Of a stretch of DNA of 64,000 nucleotides, positions 48,237 to 57,049 are shown in pieces (the first letter of the stretch is position 1; the number at the start of each line of letters is the position of its first letter). The position numbers and the translations under genes were made by a program. Source of the DNA: Kineosporia babensis. Lineage in GTDB: Bacteria; Actinomycetota; Actinomycetes; Actinomycetales; Kineosporiaceae. The notes below the pieces were generated by a model. That model saw nothing but the letters and a program-made list of their open reading frames with translations. It searched no databases and was not told where the DNA came from. The stretch is taken from assembly GCF_021129305.1 (NCBI RefSeq), contig NZ_JAJOMB010000016.1:124001-188000 (forward strand), in the 5' to 3' direction.

Positions 48237-49639
48237 CCGAAACTCCCACCCCGGCCGCCGCCACCCAGCTACCCCGCTCCCTCGCCTGGGCGCTGGGCAG
48301 TGGAACGATCCTGCAGGGGCTCAACTCCGCCGTGATCGCGGTCGCCCTGATCCCGATCGCCGAGCACTACGGCACCTCTGCGGCCATCCCGTGGCTGGTC
48401 AGCGGCCTGTACATCGCGGCCGCGGTGGGCTCCCCCACCGGCGGGCGGCTGGCCGACCTGTTCGGCCCGCGCCGGGTGTACCAGGTCGGCCTGCTGATCA
48501 TCGTGATCGCTTCACTGCTAGGACCTTTCGCCCCGTCGGCCGAGTGGCTGGTGGCCGACCGGGTGCTGCTCGGCCTGGGGACCTCGCTGCAGTTCCCGGC
48601 CGCCATGGCGATCATCCGGCGTGAGGCCGACCGGCGCGGCAGTACCGTCTCCGGTGCGATCGGGGTGATCGCCCTGTGCGGGCAGACGAGCGCCGCGCTC
48701 TCGCCCACGCTGGGTGGTGTGATCGTGGTTCTGGCCGGCTGGCAGGGCATCTTCTGGGCCAACCTGCCGCTGGTGGCCAGTTCTGCGTTCTGGGTGTGGC
48801 GCGCCGTTCCGGCCGACCCGCCCCGGCCCCGGCCGCGCGCCGCCCTGCGTCAGGTCGATCTGCCCGGCGCCGCGCTCTTCGTCGCTGCCTTGGCTCTGGC
48901 CATGTTCATGCTGCTGTCCCTCGGCCAGCGCCTGCGCTGGTGGCTCCTGCCGGTCTGCGGGCTCCTCGTGGTTCTGCTCGTGCTGCGCGAACGACGCGCC
49001 ACCACACCTTTTCTCGACCTGCGCCTGCTCGCCGAGCATCCTCGGATCCTGAGCACCTGCCTGCGCGGCATGGTCACCTTCATCGCCTTCTACACCGTCT
49101 TCTACGGCCTGCCCCAGTGGCTGGAGGTGGGTCGCGGCCTCGGCCCGGCCGAGGCCGGACTGCTGATGTTCCCGGTCTTCGGCGTGGGGGTGCTCTCCAC
49201 CGTCCTGGCCACCCGCCTGTCCTCCCGCTGGGGTCCGCACCGCCTTCTGCTCCTGGGCAATTCGGCGCTCATCGTGACCGGCCTGCTCCTGACCCTGATC
49301 GCCGGCCCGGACACTCATCTGCTCCTGCTGGTCCTGGCCAACGCCCTGCTCGGCATCCCCACCGGCTTCAACAATCTCGGCAACCAGCTGGTCCTGCACG
49401 AAGGTTCACCTGCACAGGCGGCCGGCAGCGCCAGCGGCCTCTACCGCACCGCGCAGTACATCGGGGCAGCCCTGTCCGCCGTTCTGGTGGCGCACGTGGT
49501 ACCGACCGATACCTCGGCCGGGAGCGCTGCAATGGCCGACGGTGTCGCCGGTATCGGAATCTGCCTGATGGTCATCGGCACCGTCCTCCTGCTGGCCGGG
49601 CTGGTGACGAGCAGGCGCAGACGTCGGGCGAACCGCTAG
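48233..49639 (+). CDS. MFS transporter, DHA2-like
   Basis: A 468-residue transporter from GTG 48233 (an alternative GTG lies 6 bases upstream). It has about 14 hydrophobic segments, LADLFGPRRVYQVG as motif A and LGLGTSLQFPAAMAI as motif C-like segment. It probably exports small hydrophobic compounds. The mini-ORF at 48195 likely drives its translation. The ABC-2 permease gene starts 12 bases after its stop, suggesting one transcript. Confidence 0.92.
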   Translation: MTETPTPAAATQLPRSLAWALGSGTILQGLNSAVIAVALIPIAEHYGTSAAIPWLVSGLYIAAAVGSPTGGRLADLFGPRRVYQVGLLIIVIASLLGPFAPSAEWLVADRVLLGLGTSLQFPAAMAIIRREADRRGSTVSGAIGVIALCGQTSAALSPTLGGVIVVLAGWQGIFWANLPLVASSAFWVWRAVPADPPRPRPRAALRQVDLPGAALFVAALALAMFMLLSLGQRLRWWLLPVCGLLVVLLVLRERRATTPFLDLRLLAEHPRILSTCLRGMVTFIAFYTVFYGLPQWLEVGRGLGPAEAGLLMFPVFGVGVLSTVLATRLSSRWGPHRLLLLGNSALIVTGLLLTLIAGPDTHLLLLVLANALLGIPTGFNNLGNQLVLHEGSPAQAAGSASGLYRTAQYIGAALSAVLVAHVVPTDTSAGSAAMADGVAGIGICLMVIGTVLLLAGLVTSRRRRRANR

Positions 49640-49651
49640 GATTCCGGAGTA

Positions 49652-50464
49652 ATGTCTGCTCGGGTATGGTTTCGCATCCACCGGCGCCTGTTCGTAGCCG
49701 GGTGGCGGCGCGGATCCCAGTACCGGGCGGCGGCACTGGGCGGGCTGATCGCGAACGCTACGTTCGGTTTTCTCAAGGCCAGCGTCCTGGTGGCTGCAGT
49801 CCGGGCCGGCGGCGGTGAACTCGGAGGCTATGACGCCGCATCGATCACCGCCTACACCTGGCTGTCGCAGGCTTTCCTGGGCTCGGTGAACCTCTCCGGT
49901 CGCAGTGATCTGGCGGTCCGGATGAAGGACGGCAGCATCGCCGTGGACCTGCTGCGCCCGGTGGATCTGCAGACTGCCAGTACTGCTCAGGAGGTGGGGC
50001 GGGCGCTGTTCGCCCTGCTCCCGCGCGGCATCCCGCTGATCGCCCTCGGCGTGCTGGTCGGCGGAATGCGCCTGCCGATCGATCGGGTGAGCCTGGCGTT
50101 GGGGGCGCTCAGCATTCTGGCCGGGACGACGCTGTCCTTTCTCGTGGTGTATCTCGTTGCCATCGCCGGTTTCTGGATCGTTGAGACGCGTGGACTCCAG
50201 ACCGCGTACATGATCACCGCGCATTTTCTGGCCGGTCTTTTCGTGCCGGTGACGCTCTTTCCCGGCTGGCTGCTCACGCTGGCGTGGGCCACGCCCTTCC
50301 CGTCCATGCTGCAGACCCCGATCGACGTCGTCTCCGGTCGGCTGGAAGGGCTGTCGGCCATGTCGGTGGTGGCCGTTCAGCTGGCCTGGATCGCGGGAGC
50401 GCTTGTGCTCGGGCAGCTGATCACCCGTGCCGGCCGGCGCCGCCTGGAGGTGCAGGGTGGCTGA
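49652..50464 (+). CDS. ABC-2 type permease (first of pair)
   Basis: A 270-residue membrane protein with about six hydrophobic helices. It matches the ABC-2 (DUF990-like) exporters: RGSQYRAAALGGLIANATFGFLKASVLV, then GRSDLAVRMKDGSIAVDLLRPVDLQ and PIDVVSGRL. Such permeases need a partner permease and an ATPase. The partner follows with an 8-base overlap but is truncated, and no ATPase gene is nearby. The system is therefore probably not functional. Family call from remembered pattern. Confidence 0.85.
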   Translation: MSARVWFRIHRRLFVAGWRRGSQYRAAALGGLIANATFGFLKASVLVAAVRAGGGELGGYDAASITAYTWLSQAFLGSVNLSGRSDLAVRMKDGSIAVDLLRPVDLQTASTAQEVGRALFALLPRGIPLIALGVLVGGMRLPIDRVSLALGALSILAGTTLSFLVVYLVAIAGFWIVETRGLQTAYMITAHFLAGLFVPVTLFPGWLLTLAWATPFPSMLQTPIDVVSGRLEGLSAMSVVAVQLAWIAGALVLGQLITRAGRRRLEVQGG

Positions 50465-51011
50465 GCTCCTGCGGCCCTATCGAGTGCTTCTGGGTGCTCG
50501 GGTCCGGGCCCAGCACAGTTATCGGGCCAGTTTCGCGCTCGACCTGGTCACCTCGCTGCTGATCGGGCTGGTGGAACTGGCCGAAGTCTGGGTGCTGTAT
50601 CGCGCGGTGGACGGGATCGGCGGCCTGGACCTGACCTCCGCCCTTCTGGTGTTCGGCCTGGCCGACACCGCCTTCAGCATCGCCGATCTCCTGGTCGGGC
50701 ACGTGGACACCCTGCCGCAGTACCTCCGCGCCGGGACGTTCGACGTCTTCTGTCTGAGACCGCAACCCCTGCTCGCCCAGCTGATCACCAGCGACATCAG
50801 CCTGCGGCGCCTGAGCCGGGTCGGCGTCGGGGTCACCGTGCTGGTCGTGGCCGTCCTCGCCAACGACGTGCCCCTCACCCCGGAGAACATCCTGTTGCTC
50901 CTGCTGAGTCTGCTCACGGGATCGGCCATCTGCATCGGCATTTTCGTCGCAGCCGCGGGCGCCCAGTTCTTCCTGATCGACGCGTCCGAGTTGACATCCT
51001 CCCGGCCCTGA
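50457..51011 (+). pseudogene. ABC-2 permease (second of pair), truncated by IS605 element
   Basis: GTG 50457 overlaps the preceding permease. Residues 1-178 have the ABC-2 pattern (SFALDLVTSLLIGLVELAEVWVLY, DTLPQYLRAGTFDVFCLRPQP). After GAG at 50988-50990 the frame enters the TnpB right end, adding LTSSRP and a stop. Normal partners are about 260 residues, so roughly the last third, with the final membrane helices, is missing. It is not found on the other side of the element. Confidence 0.85.
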
Positions 51012-51150
51012 AGAGCCAGGATTCCAACGACTCACGCGACCGTGGGGACGCGTTTTCGTTGAGGTTCACGCTTCACCGACCGGGCCGACTTCACCCTGTC
51101 TCCACGCGCTGTCACCGCAAGCCCTGCGGCGATACTCCTGATATTACGAG
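50991..51150 (-). ncRNA. Predicted omega RNA (TnpB guide RNA scaffold)
   Basis: TnpB proteins use an RNA from the 3' end of their own gene and the element's right end. The terminal hairpin and conserved GAGGATGTCAA end are present. The guide would be read from 50971-50990 on the minus strand, i.e. the permease sequence. The 5' limit is a guess. Confidence 0.5.
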
Positions 51151-52231
51151 CAGCATTCACGTCAGCGTGCGCCTGATGCCCGCAGGCCACACACCGGAAC
51201 ACCGCTTGCCTCTTGCGGTTCTCCGGTGCGCGGTGCCCGCAGGCGTGACAAGTCTGCGACGTGAACGCCGGGTCGATCCTCACGACCCGCCCAGGTGCCT
51301 TGTGTTCCAGACGAGCCACCAGCAGGCCCCATCCGGCAGCGAGGATGCCCCTATTCAACCCCGCTTTCTGCCGGACGTTACGGCCTGGCTTGGTCATGGT
51401 GCCGCGCGCCGAGCCGGTCATGCCCTTCACGTTCAGGTCCTCGACACCGATCACGTCGAACCCGCGGGCCAGACCAGTGCTGGTCTTCTCCGCCCAGTCC
51501 TTACGCCGGTCAGCCTCACGGACCCGCAAGCGGGCGATCTGCCTCTTGACCCGCTCACGCCGACCGGAGCCCTTCCGGGCCCGGACCAGACGCCGCTGAA
51601 GTCTGAGGAGCCGCTGCGCCTCCCGGCGCCGCAGGCCGGCTGGGGACGACAGTTCACCCGTGGACAACGCCGCGGCGACCTTCACACCTCGGTCTACGCC
51701 CACCACATCACCAGTGCCCGGCGCCGGGACCGGGTCAGGGACCGCAGCAAACGCAATGTGCCAGCGCCCGGCCCGATCCCGGGTCACCCGATACGACTTG
51801 AAGTCAGGCAGAGCACGGGAACGTTTAAACCGTACCCAGCCCACCTTCGGCACATTCACCGCCGACCAACGACCGTTGTCCCGCCGCACCCGCTGCGCTT
51901 CGGCGCCGACGATCCGGAAACCTTCATGCTGGCCGCGTTTGCGCCAGGTCGGCCTACCGTGGGTACCGGCGAAGAAGTTCTGCCACGCCTGGCCATGGTC
52001 ACGCAGCGCCTGCTGCTGCACCGTGACCGAACCAGCCGCCAGCCAGGCAAACTCACGACGCGCCTCGGTCAACTGCCGAGCCTGCGCCACGTAGTTCGGG
52101 GTATGCGGTCGGTCCCGGCGCCACATGTTCCGCTGCTCCAGCGCCAGGTTCCACACGTACCGGGCATGCCCACACGCCTCCAGCAACAGCACCTGCTGCG
52201 CCGCAGTCGGGTACAGCCGGAACCGGGACAT
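51032..52231 (-). CDS. tnpB: IS605 OrfB / TnpB RNA-guided nuclease
   Basis: A 399-residue TnpB. The RuvC-like catalytic residues are in GVDRGVKVAAAL (Asp), IGVEDLNVKGM (Glu) and HADVNAARNI (Asp). The zinc finger is CHACGH and CVACGH. The N-terminal FRLYPTAAQQVLLLEACGHARYVWNLAL is the usual OrfB_IS605 helix-turn-helix domain. All motifs are intact, so an active RNA-guided nuclease is plausible. The ORF lies within the element and overlaps the omega RNA at its 3' end. Confidence 0.95.
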   Translation of the reverse strand: MSRFRLYPTAAQQVLLLEACGHARYVWNLALEQRNMWRRDRPHTPNYVAQARQLTEARREFAWLAAGSVTVQQQALRDHGQAWQNFFAGTHGRPTWRKRGQHEGFRIVGAEAQRVRRDNGRWSAVNVPKVGWVRFKRSRALPDFKSYRVTRDRAGRWHIAFAAVPDPVPAPGTGDVVGVDRGVKVAAALSTGELSSPAGLRRREAQRLLRLQRRLVRARKGSGRRERVKRQIARLRVREADRRKDWAEKTSTGLARGFDVIGVEDLNVKGMTGSARGTMTKPGRNVRQKAGLNRGILAAGWGLLVARLEHKAPGRVVRIDPAFTSQTCHACGHRAPENRKRQAVFRCVACGHQAHADVNAARNIRSIAAGLAVTARGDRVKSARSVKREPQRKRVPTVA

Positions 52232-52265
52232 ATGTTCGAACCTACCACTAACCGTTCGTCACCAA

Positions 52266-52379
52266 AACCAACGGAACGCACCCACCAGCGTCCAGCCCAT
52301 CCGCGCCGACCGACAAGCCAACGACGAGACGCTCGGGTCGGCTCGGTGGGACCACGCGGAGTCGTTGCTGTCGAAATAA
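52266..52379 (+). pseudogene. Possible gene remnant next to IS605 left end
   Basis: Open frame to TAA 52377-52379 with coding-like composition (RNAPTSVQPIRADRQ, ETLGSARWDHAESLL). The stop overlaps the MFS start (TAATG), as in true operons of this window, so this may be the tail of a gene lost when the element arrived. I cannot name the family and it does not fit the missing permease C-terminus. Confidence 0.35.
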
Positions 52380-53614
52380 TGGACGTTGTGCTCACCGATG
52401 CGCGTCACCTCCCCTCCCTGCCCCGCACCTACTACCTCTGGCTCGGCGGCGCGATGGCCTCCCTGATCGGCGACTCCATGCTGTATTTCGCGCTGGCCTG
52501 GGCCGCCACCGCGCACGGCGGAGCCGTCGCCGGGCTGGTCCTGACGGCCATCAACCTGCCGCGCGTCATGCTCCTGCTGGTCGGTGGGGCGCTGGGTGAC
52601 CGTCTCGGGGCGCGCCGGGTGATGATCGCCGGTGACAGCGTCATGCTCGTGGCGTCCGTACTGCTGGCGGCGCTCGCCTATCACCTGGGCGCCGAACCCT
52701 GGCTGCTGATCGGCGTGGGTGTCGTGATCGGAACCGTGGACGCCTTCTACCTGCCGGCCTCCGGATCGATGCCCCGCCGGCTGGTCGGCCCCGCAGGTCT
52801 TCCGCGGGCCCTGGCCCTGCGCCAGAGCGGGTCCCAGCTGATCTCGATGGGGGCCGGCCCGCTGGGCGGAATCCTGGTCGGCGCAGCCGGTCTGGCCGGA
52901 ACCGCGCTGGTCAACGCCGTCACCTTCGCTCTCGTCCTGGTCATCCTGATCGTCGTGCGACCGAACCAGGAACTGCCCCCGGCGCACGCCCGGCAGCCCG
53001 TCCTGCGCGAAGCTGCCGACGGAATCCGCCTCGGCGTCGCCGACCCGATCCTGCGGCCTGCCCTGCTGCTGGTCGGTGCCGCAGCCGGCTTCTTGCTGCC
53101 GATCATGTCGCTGCTCCTGCCCTTGCTTGCCCGGCAGCACGATTGGAGTGCCACCGCCACCGGCCTGGTGGTGGGAGCACAGGGTCTGGGCATGGTGGCC
53201 GTCACCTTGACCGTGGTGCGCCGGGGGCAGTTCAGCCGCCCCGGTCTGGTCGCCTGCCGCGGACTCCTGCTGGCCGGCCTGGGAATTGGGGCCCTGACCG
53301 CAGCTCCGGGCCCCGGCGCGGCCCTGGCCGCCGGCCTCCTCATCGGTGTGGGCAACGGCTTGTTCGCCTCGCACATCGCCCCGCTCATCATGACCGTGAC
53401 CCCGCAGAGCCATCTTTCCCGGATCCAGGCGCTCCTCACCCTGGTCCAGAGCCTGCCCCTGCTGCTGATGAACAACGTCCTGGGCAACCTCGCCACCTTC
53501 ACCGGACCGGCCCTGACGCTGTTCATCTGCTGCATCGCCGTCATCGCCACGGGCCTGGCCGCGCTCACCTCAGAACCCCTCACACGGCTGAGCGCCAGCC
53601 GGGCAGATCAGTAA
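52379..53614 (+). CDS. MFS transporter (DHA3-like)
   Basis: A 411-residue transporter with about 12 hydrophobic segments. The ATG at 52379 overlaps a TAA stop. GGALGDRLGARRVMIAGD is motif A; LPRALALRQSGSQLISMGAGPLGG corresponds to the region after the cytoplasmic loop. This arrangement is like macrolide/siderophore exporters (MFS_3). The open frame continues far upstream through the IS element, but that part is not coding. It converges with the ferredoxin reductase gene, overlapping by 35 bases. Confidence 0.9.
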   Translation: MDVVLTDARHLPSLPRTYYLWLGGAMASLIGDSMLYFALAWAATAHGGAVAGLVLTAINLPRVMLLLVGGALGDRLGARRVMIAGDSVMLVASVLLAALAYHLGAEPWLLIGVGVVIGTVDAFYLPASGSMPRRLVGPAGLPRALALRQSGSQLISMGAGPLGGILVGAAGLAGTALVNAVTFALVLVILIVVRPNQELPPAHARQPVLREAADGIRLGVADPILRPALLLVGAAAGFLLPIMSLLLPLLARQHDWSATATGLVVGAQGLGMVAVTLTVVRRGQFSRPGLVACRGLLLAGLGIGALTAAPGPGAALAAGLLIGVGNGLFASHIAPLIMTVTPQSHLSRIQALLTLVQSLPLLLMNNVLGNLATFTGPALTLFICCIAVIATGLAALTSEPLTRLSASRADQ

Positions 53615-54809
53615 CCGGCGTCAGGTCGACCACCGCCTGGCGCCATCTCCGCAGAGCCTTGGCCATACCGGCTCCGGCAACCGCGCTCACCCGCCCGTCG
53701 TCCACGTACAGGCCAACGAAACGCCTTTCGTCCAAGGATCCTTCAACCACCTCGAAAGCACCGCTGGGAACACCGTGCACCTGAAGCTTGAAGTCGTACT
53801 GGTCGCTCCAGAAGTACGGCACCATCGGCTCGGCCGCAGCAGCCGCCGTGGTGATGAAGGGCCGGCGCGCCAGGATGTCCGCCGCGACCACCTGGGCATG
53901 CTGATTGGCGGTGAACCGATGCTCCACCCGGATCCAACGCGCGTGCCGGGGCGAGTACCAGGCCGCAACGTCGCCGACCGCCCAGACCCCGTCCTGGGCC
54001 CGGCCGTGCTCGTCACACCGCACTCCGCCGGACTCGGCGAGCAAGACCCCCGAACCATCAAGCCATTCCACGCACGGCACCGCGCCGATCGCCACCACCA
54101 CGACGTCTGCGTCCAACTCCCGGCCGTCGGTCAGCCGCAGCCCGCTCACCCGACCGTCCACCGACAAGAATCCGGCCACCGACCGGCCGAGGTACCAGGC
54201 GACCCCGTGCTCCCGGTGCAGATCCGCGACCAAGGCGCCCAGATCGTCTCCAATGACATTGCGCAGCGGCAACTCCATGGGCTCGACCAGCGCAACCGAA
54301 GCCCCGAGAAGACGGCAGGTGGCGGCGATCTCGCACCCCAGGAAGCCACCCCCGACAACCGCGACCCGGCTGTCGGGCCGCAGTTCCGAGCGTAAACCAA
54401 CCAGATCGTCCATGGTTCGGAGCAGGTGCACGCCCCGAAGATCATGCCCGAACGGCAAACGGCGAGGCGTCATGCCGGTGGCGATCACCAGCGCGTCGTA
54501 CTCCACCGAAGCCGAATCGTCCAGAGTAAGCGCCTGTTCAGCAGTGTTCAGCCCGGTCGCCCGTACTCCCGGCCGGTAGGCGACGCCCGCGCTCCGCAAC
54601 TGCTCCCGGGTACGTAACACAGCCCGATCGTCCGTCCATGATCCCGAAAGCAGTTGCTTGGAAAGCGGTGGACGGTCGTAGGGATCGTGCAGTTCGTCGC
54701 CCAGCAGCACCAGCTCGTCCTCGAAACCACCGGCCCGCAGCGCCTCGGCCGTGGCCAGACCGGCTGCCCCGGCACCGACGATCACCGTGCGCGAAGTGCG
54801 CGAGGCCAT
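53580..54809 (-). CDS. Ferredoxin/rubredoxin reductase, FAD-dependent
   Basis: A 409-residue flavoprotein. VIVGAGAAGLATAEALR is the FAD-binding Rossmann motif, VAVVGGGFLGCEIAATCR the NAD(P)H-binding motif and DGVWAVGDVAAW the second FAD motif. The C-terminal reductase domain shows PMVPYFWSDQYDFKLQVHG, the hallmark of putidaredoxin-reductase-like proteins. It passes electrons from NAD(P)H to the ferredoxin encoded just upstream; its ATG overlaps the ferredoxin stop (TGATG). Together they serve the cytochrome P450 at 55115. Confidence 0.95.
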   Translation of the reverse strand: MASRTSRTVIVGAGAAGLATAEALRAGGFEDELVLLGDELHDPYDRPPLSKQLLSGSWTDDRAVLRTREQLRSAGVAYRPGVRATGLNTAEQALTLDDSASVEYDALVIATGMTPRRLPFGHDLRGVHLLRTMDDLVGLRSELRPDSRVAVVGGGFLGCEIAATCRLLGASVALVEPMELPLRNVIGDDLGALVADLHREHGVAWYLGRSVAGFLSVDGRVSGLRLTDGRELDADVVVVAIGAVPCVEWLDGSGVLLAESGGVRCDEHGRAQDGVWAVGDVAAWYSPRHARWIRVEHRFTANQHAQVVAADILARRPFITTAAAAAEPMVPYFWSDQYDFKLQVHGVPSGAFEVVEGSLDERRFVGLYVDDGRVSAVAGAGMAKALRRWRQAVVDLTPVTDLPGWRSAV

Positions 54810-55006
54810 CAGGCGTCCTCGGCGAACAGTGCCGCCGCCGGGCAGAGAGCCACTGCGTTGCGGGCGATCTCGAGCTGAGCGGGCGGTGGCTGCTCCTGCA
54901 GGATCTCGACCACCCCGTCATCGTCCCGTTGGTCGAAAAGTTCGGGGGCCACCAGAACACAGCGCCCGGCACCGATGCACTTGTCCTGATCTGCTGAAAG
55001 CTTCAT
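54809..55006 (-). CDS. P450-type ferredoxin (3Fe-4S)
   Basis: A 65-residue electron carrier. DKCIGAGRCVLVAPELFDQ and ALCPAAAL provide three cluster cysteines in the CxxxxxC...CP pattern, as in 3Fe-4S ferredoxins next to actinobacterial P450s. It is divergent from the P450 gene (108-base gap) and translationally coupled to its reductase. It likely donates electrons to that P450. Confidence 0.93.
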   Translation of the reverse strand: MKLSADQDKCIGAGRCVLVAPELFDQRDDDGVVEILQEQPPPAQLEIARNAVALCPAAALFAEDA

Positions 55007-55114
55007 CGCTGACTCCTGCCGACGTCCACGGACGGGCGGGGAGAGACCTTGCGCCCGTTTTCCGGCTTACGTACGGTCTAAACAACTCAGGCACTCATCT
55101 TAGAAGGTGGACAT

Positions 55115-56341
55115 ATGCCGAGCAACAGCCCCCACCGCGCCGAAGCCTCCGCCGAGAGCGGCTGTCCGGTTCACGGCACCCTGGAATGGCCTTTCGTGCC
55201 GGACTCCGCGCTGGTACCGCCTGCCGAGTGGACCCAGCTGCGGGCCGAGTGCCCGGTGGCCAGCATCCATTCCGACCTGTACGACGACTCGCTGCTGATC
55301 ACCCGGTACGAGGACGTCAGTGCGCTGCTCAGCGACGGGCGGTTCTGGCGTAAGGCCGCGCCCGGCGAAAGCGGCGTGCGTGGAGCCCAGCTGGAGTCGC
55401 TGGCCAGCGACGAGGGGCACATGCGCTGGCGCCGGCTGCTGAGCCGCTTGTTCACGGCCAAGCGGATGCAGGCCCTGCGCCCGCGGATCACCGAGCTGAC
55501 CAACGAGCTGGTCGACGACATGATCGCCGGTGGCTCACCGGCGGATCTGCGCAAGTCGTTGGGCTTTCCGGTGCCGGTGTACGTGATCTGCGAGCTGCTG
55601 GGCGTGCCGCACGAGCACCGGGCCCAGTTCTCCAGCTGGTCGGACTACTTCCTGAGCGTGTCCAAGTACACCCCGCAGCAGGTCACCGCGGCGATGACCG
55701 AGATGGTCGAGTACATGCGCGAGCACGTCCGGATCAAGCGCGCCGATCCCGGGGACGACCTGATCTCGCAGCTGATCACCGTGGTGGACGCGCAGGACGG
55801 CCGGATGTCCGAGGCCGAGATGGTGCAGACCGCGCAGACTCTGCTGATCGCCGGGCACGAGAGCACCTCGAACATGATCGGCAAGATCGTCGCCCGGCTG
55901 CTGGCCGACCACCGCCGCTGGGAACAGCTGGTGGCCGACCCTTCGCTGGTGCCGAACGCGATCGAAGAAGGCCTGCGGATGGACACCACGCTCACCGTCG
56001 GCCTGCACCGGCACGTCACCCAGGAGACCGAACTGGCCGGGACGACCGTGAAACCCGACACCACCGTGGTGATCTCCACGTCTGCGGCCAACCGGGACGA
56101 GCAGGCGTTCGAGCGACCGGAGGAGATGGACCTGAACCGTAACCCGAATCCGCACCTGACTTTCAGCGTGGGGCCGCGCTCGTGTCTGGGCCAGTCGCTG
56201 GCCCGGGTCGAGCTGCAGACCGTGGTCTCGGTGCTGCTGGAACGGCTGCCCACGCTGGCGCTGGCGGTCCCGCCGGAGGATCTGGAACTGCGCAAGGGCC
56301 TGATGGTCGGTGGGCTGGAGGCAGTACCGGTGCGCTGGTGA
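55115..56341 (+). CDS. Cytochrome P450
   Basis: A 408-residue soluble class I monooxygenase. AAGGTGG is 6 bases before ATG 55115. The heme Cys is in FSVGPRSCLGQSLARVEL, the I-helix oxygen motif in LIAGHESTSNMIGK, and the EEGLR block is the ExxR motif. It hydroxylates an unknown hydrophobic substrate, using the divergent ferredoxin pair. The TetR gene at 56345 follows after 3 bases. Position in a cluster with acyl-CoA dehydrogenases and hydratases suggests a catabolic hydroxylase. Confidence 0.96.
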   Translation: MPSNSPHRAEASAESGCPVHGTLEWPFVPDSALVPPAEWTQLRAECPVASIHSDLYDDSLLITRYEDVSALLSDGRFWRKAAPGESGVRGAQLESLASDEGHMRWRRLLSRLFTAKRMQALRPRITELTNELVDDMIAGGSPADLRKSLGFPVPVYVICELLGVPHEHRAQFSSWSDYFLSVSKYTPQQVTAAMTEMVEYMREHVRIKRADPGDDLISQLITVVDAQDGRMSEAEMVQTAQTLLIAGHESTSNMIGKIVARLLADHRRWEQLVADPSLVPNAIEEGLRMDTTLTVGLHRHVTQETELAGTTVKPDTTVVISTSAANRDEQAFERPEEMDLNRNPNPHLTFSVGPRSCLGQSLARVELQTVVSVLLERLPTLALAVPPEDLELRKGLMVGGLEAVPVRW

Positions 56342-56344
56342 ACG

Positions 56345-57049
56345 ATGATGTTGCCCATGACGGATTCCCAGCGGCCGCGAGTGCCCCGCCGGCAGCAGGC
56401 CAAGGCCACGCGTGAGCTCCTGCTGACCACGGCGGAGCGGTTGTACGCGGAGAACGGGCTGGCCGCGGTGTCGAGCCGGCAGATCATCGAAGCGGCTGGG
56501 GTGGGCAACAATTCGGCGCTGGCGTACCACGTCGGCACCCGGGACGACCTGCTCCGTGCGATTGCCCGCTCGCACGGAGAGGTCATCTCCGGCCTGACCA
56601 GGCGCAAGCTGGACGCGGTGCGGGACGAGCAGAACGCCCGTGAGGTGGTCGCCGCCATCGTCCAGCCCTACACGATGCACCTGACCGGGCTCGGGCATCC
56701 CAGCTGGTTCGCCCGGTTCACCGCCCAGCTGGCCGCCGACCCGGTGTTCAGCCGGGAGGTGCACCAGGACCCGGACGTGATCGATCAGGTCAACGTCAGC
56801 CTGACCAAGCTGCTGGCCGCGCACGGCCCGATCTCCGACGAGCACGCCACCCTGCGCCGGCAGATGCTCCGGCTGACCGTGGTGCACACCTGCGCCGAGT
56901 ACGAACGCCAGTCGGCCGGGAGCGGGGTCCCGGCCGACTGGCCCGATATCGGTGAGGCGCTGACCGATGCGGTCACGGGGTTGCTGACTGCCCCTGCGGA
57001 TCGAGCGGAGGCGGGTTCGCGCCGTCGGAACGGTGGCGCTGCACGGTGA
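56345..57049 (+). CDS. TetR/AcrR family regulator
   Basis: A 234-residue regulator; ATG 56345 is 3 bases past the P450 stop, with 56357 as alternative. HTH: SSRQIIEAAGVGNNSALAYHVGTRDDLL, a GNNSALAYH type seen in TetR regulators of terpenoid or steroid genes. The C-terminal half starts FTAQLAADPVFSREVHQDPDVIDQ. Co-transcribed with the P450. The end overlaps the convergent VOC gene by 77 bases. Target likely P450 promoter; effector unknown. Confidence 0.9.
   Translation: MMLPMTDSQRPRVPRRQQAKATRELLLTTAERLYAENGLAAVSSRQIIEAAGVGNNSALAYHVGTRDDLLRAIARSHGEVISGLTRRKLDAVRDEQNAREVVAAIVQPYTMHLTGLGHPSWFARFTAQLAADPVFSREVHQDPDVIDQVNVSLTKLLAAHGPISDEHATLRRQMLRLTVVHTCAEYERQSAGSGVPADWPDIGEALTDAVTGLLTAPADRAEAGSRRRNGGAAR

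Larger units (their letters stand above)
50991..52241 (-). mobile_element. IS605-type (IS1341-like) TnpB element
   Basis: The right boundary is sharp at 50991: TTGACATCCTCCCG plus an internal hairpin (CCCGGC 51001-51006, GCCAGG 51015-51020) matches the well-known end of actinobacterial IS200/IS605 TnpB elements. The left end is near 52241, after overlapping palindromes ACATATGT (52228-52235) and GTTCGAAC (52234-52241); its exact limit is uncertain. There is no tnpA gene, so movement needs a helper transposase. Confidence 0.85.

Noticed and set aside
51059-52378. 5' extension of the MFS frame through the IS element
   Set aside because: The extension is antisense to tnpB and has no membrane segments; MFS homology begins at 52379.
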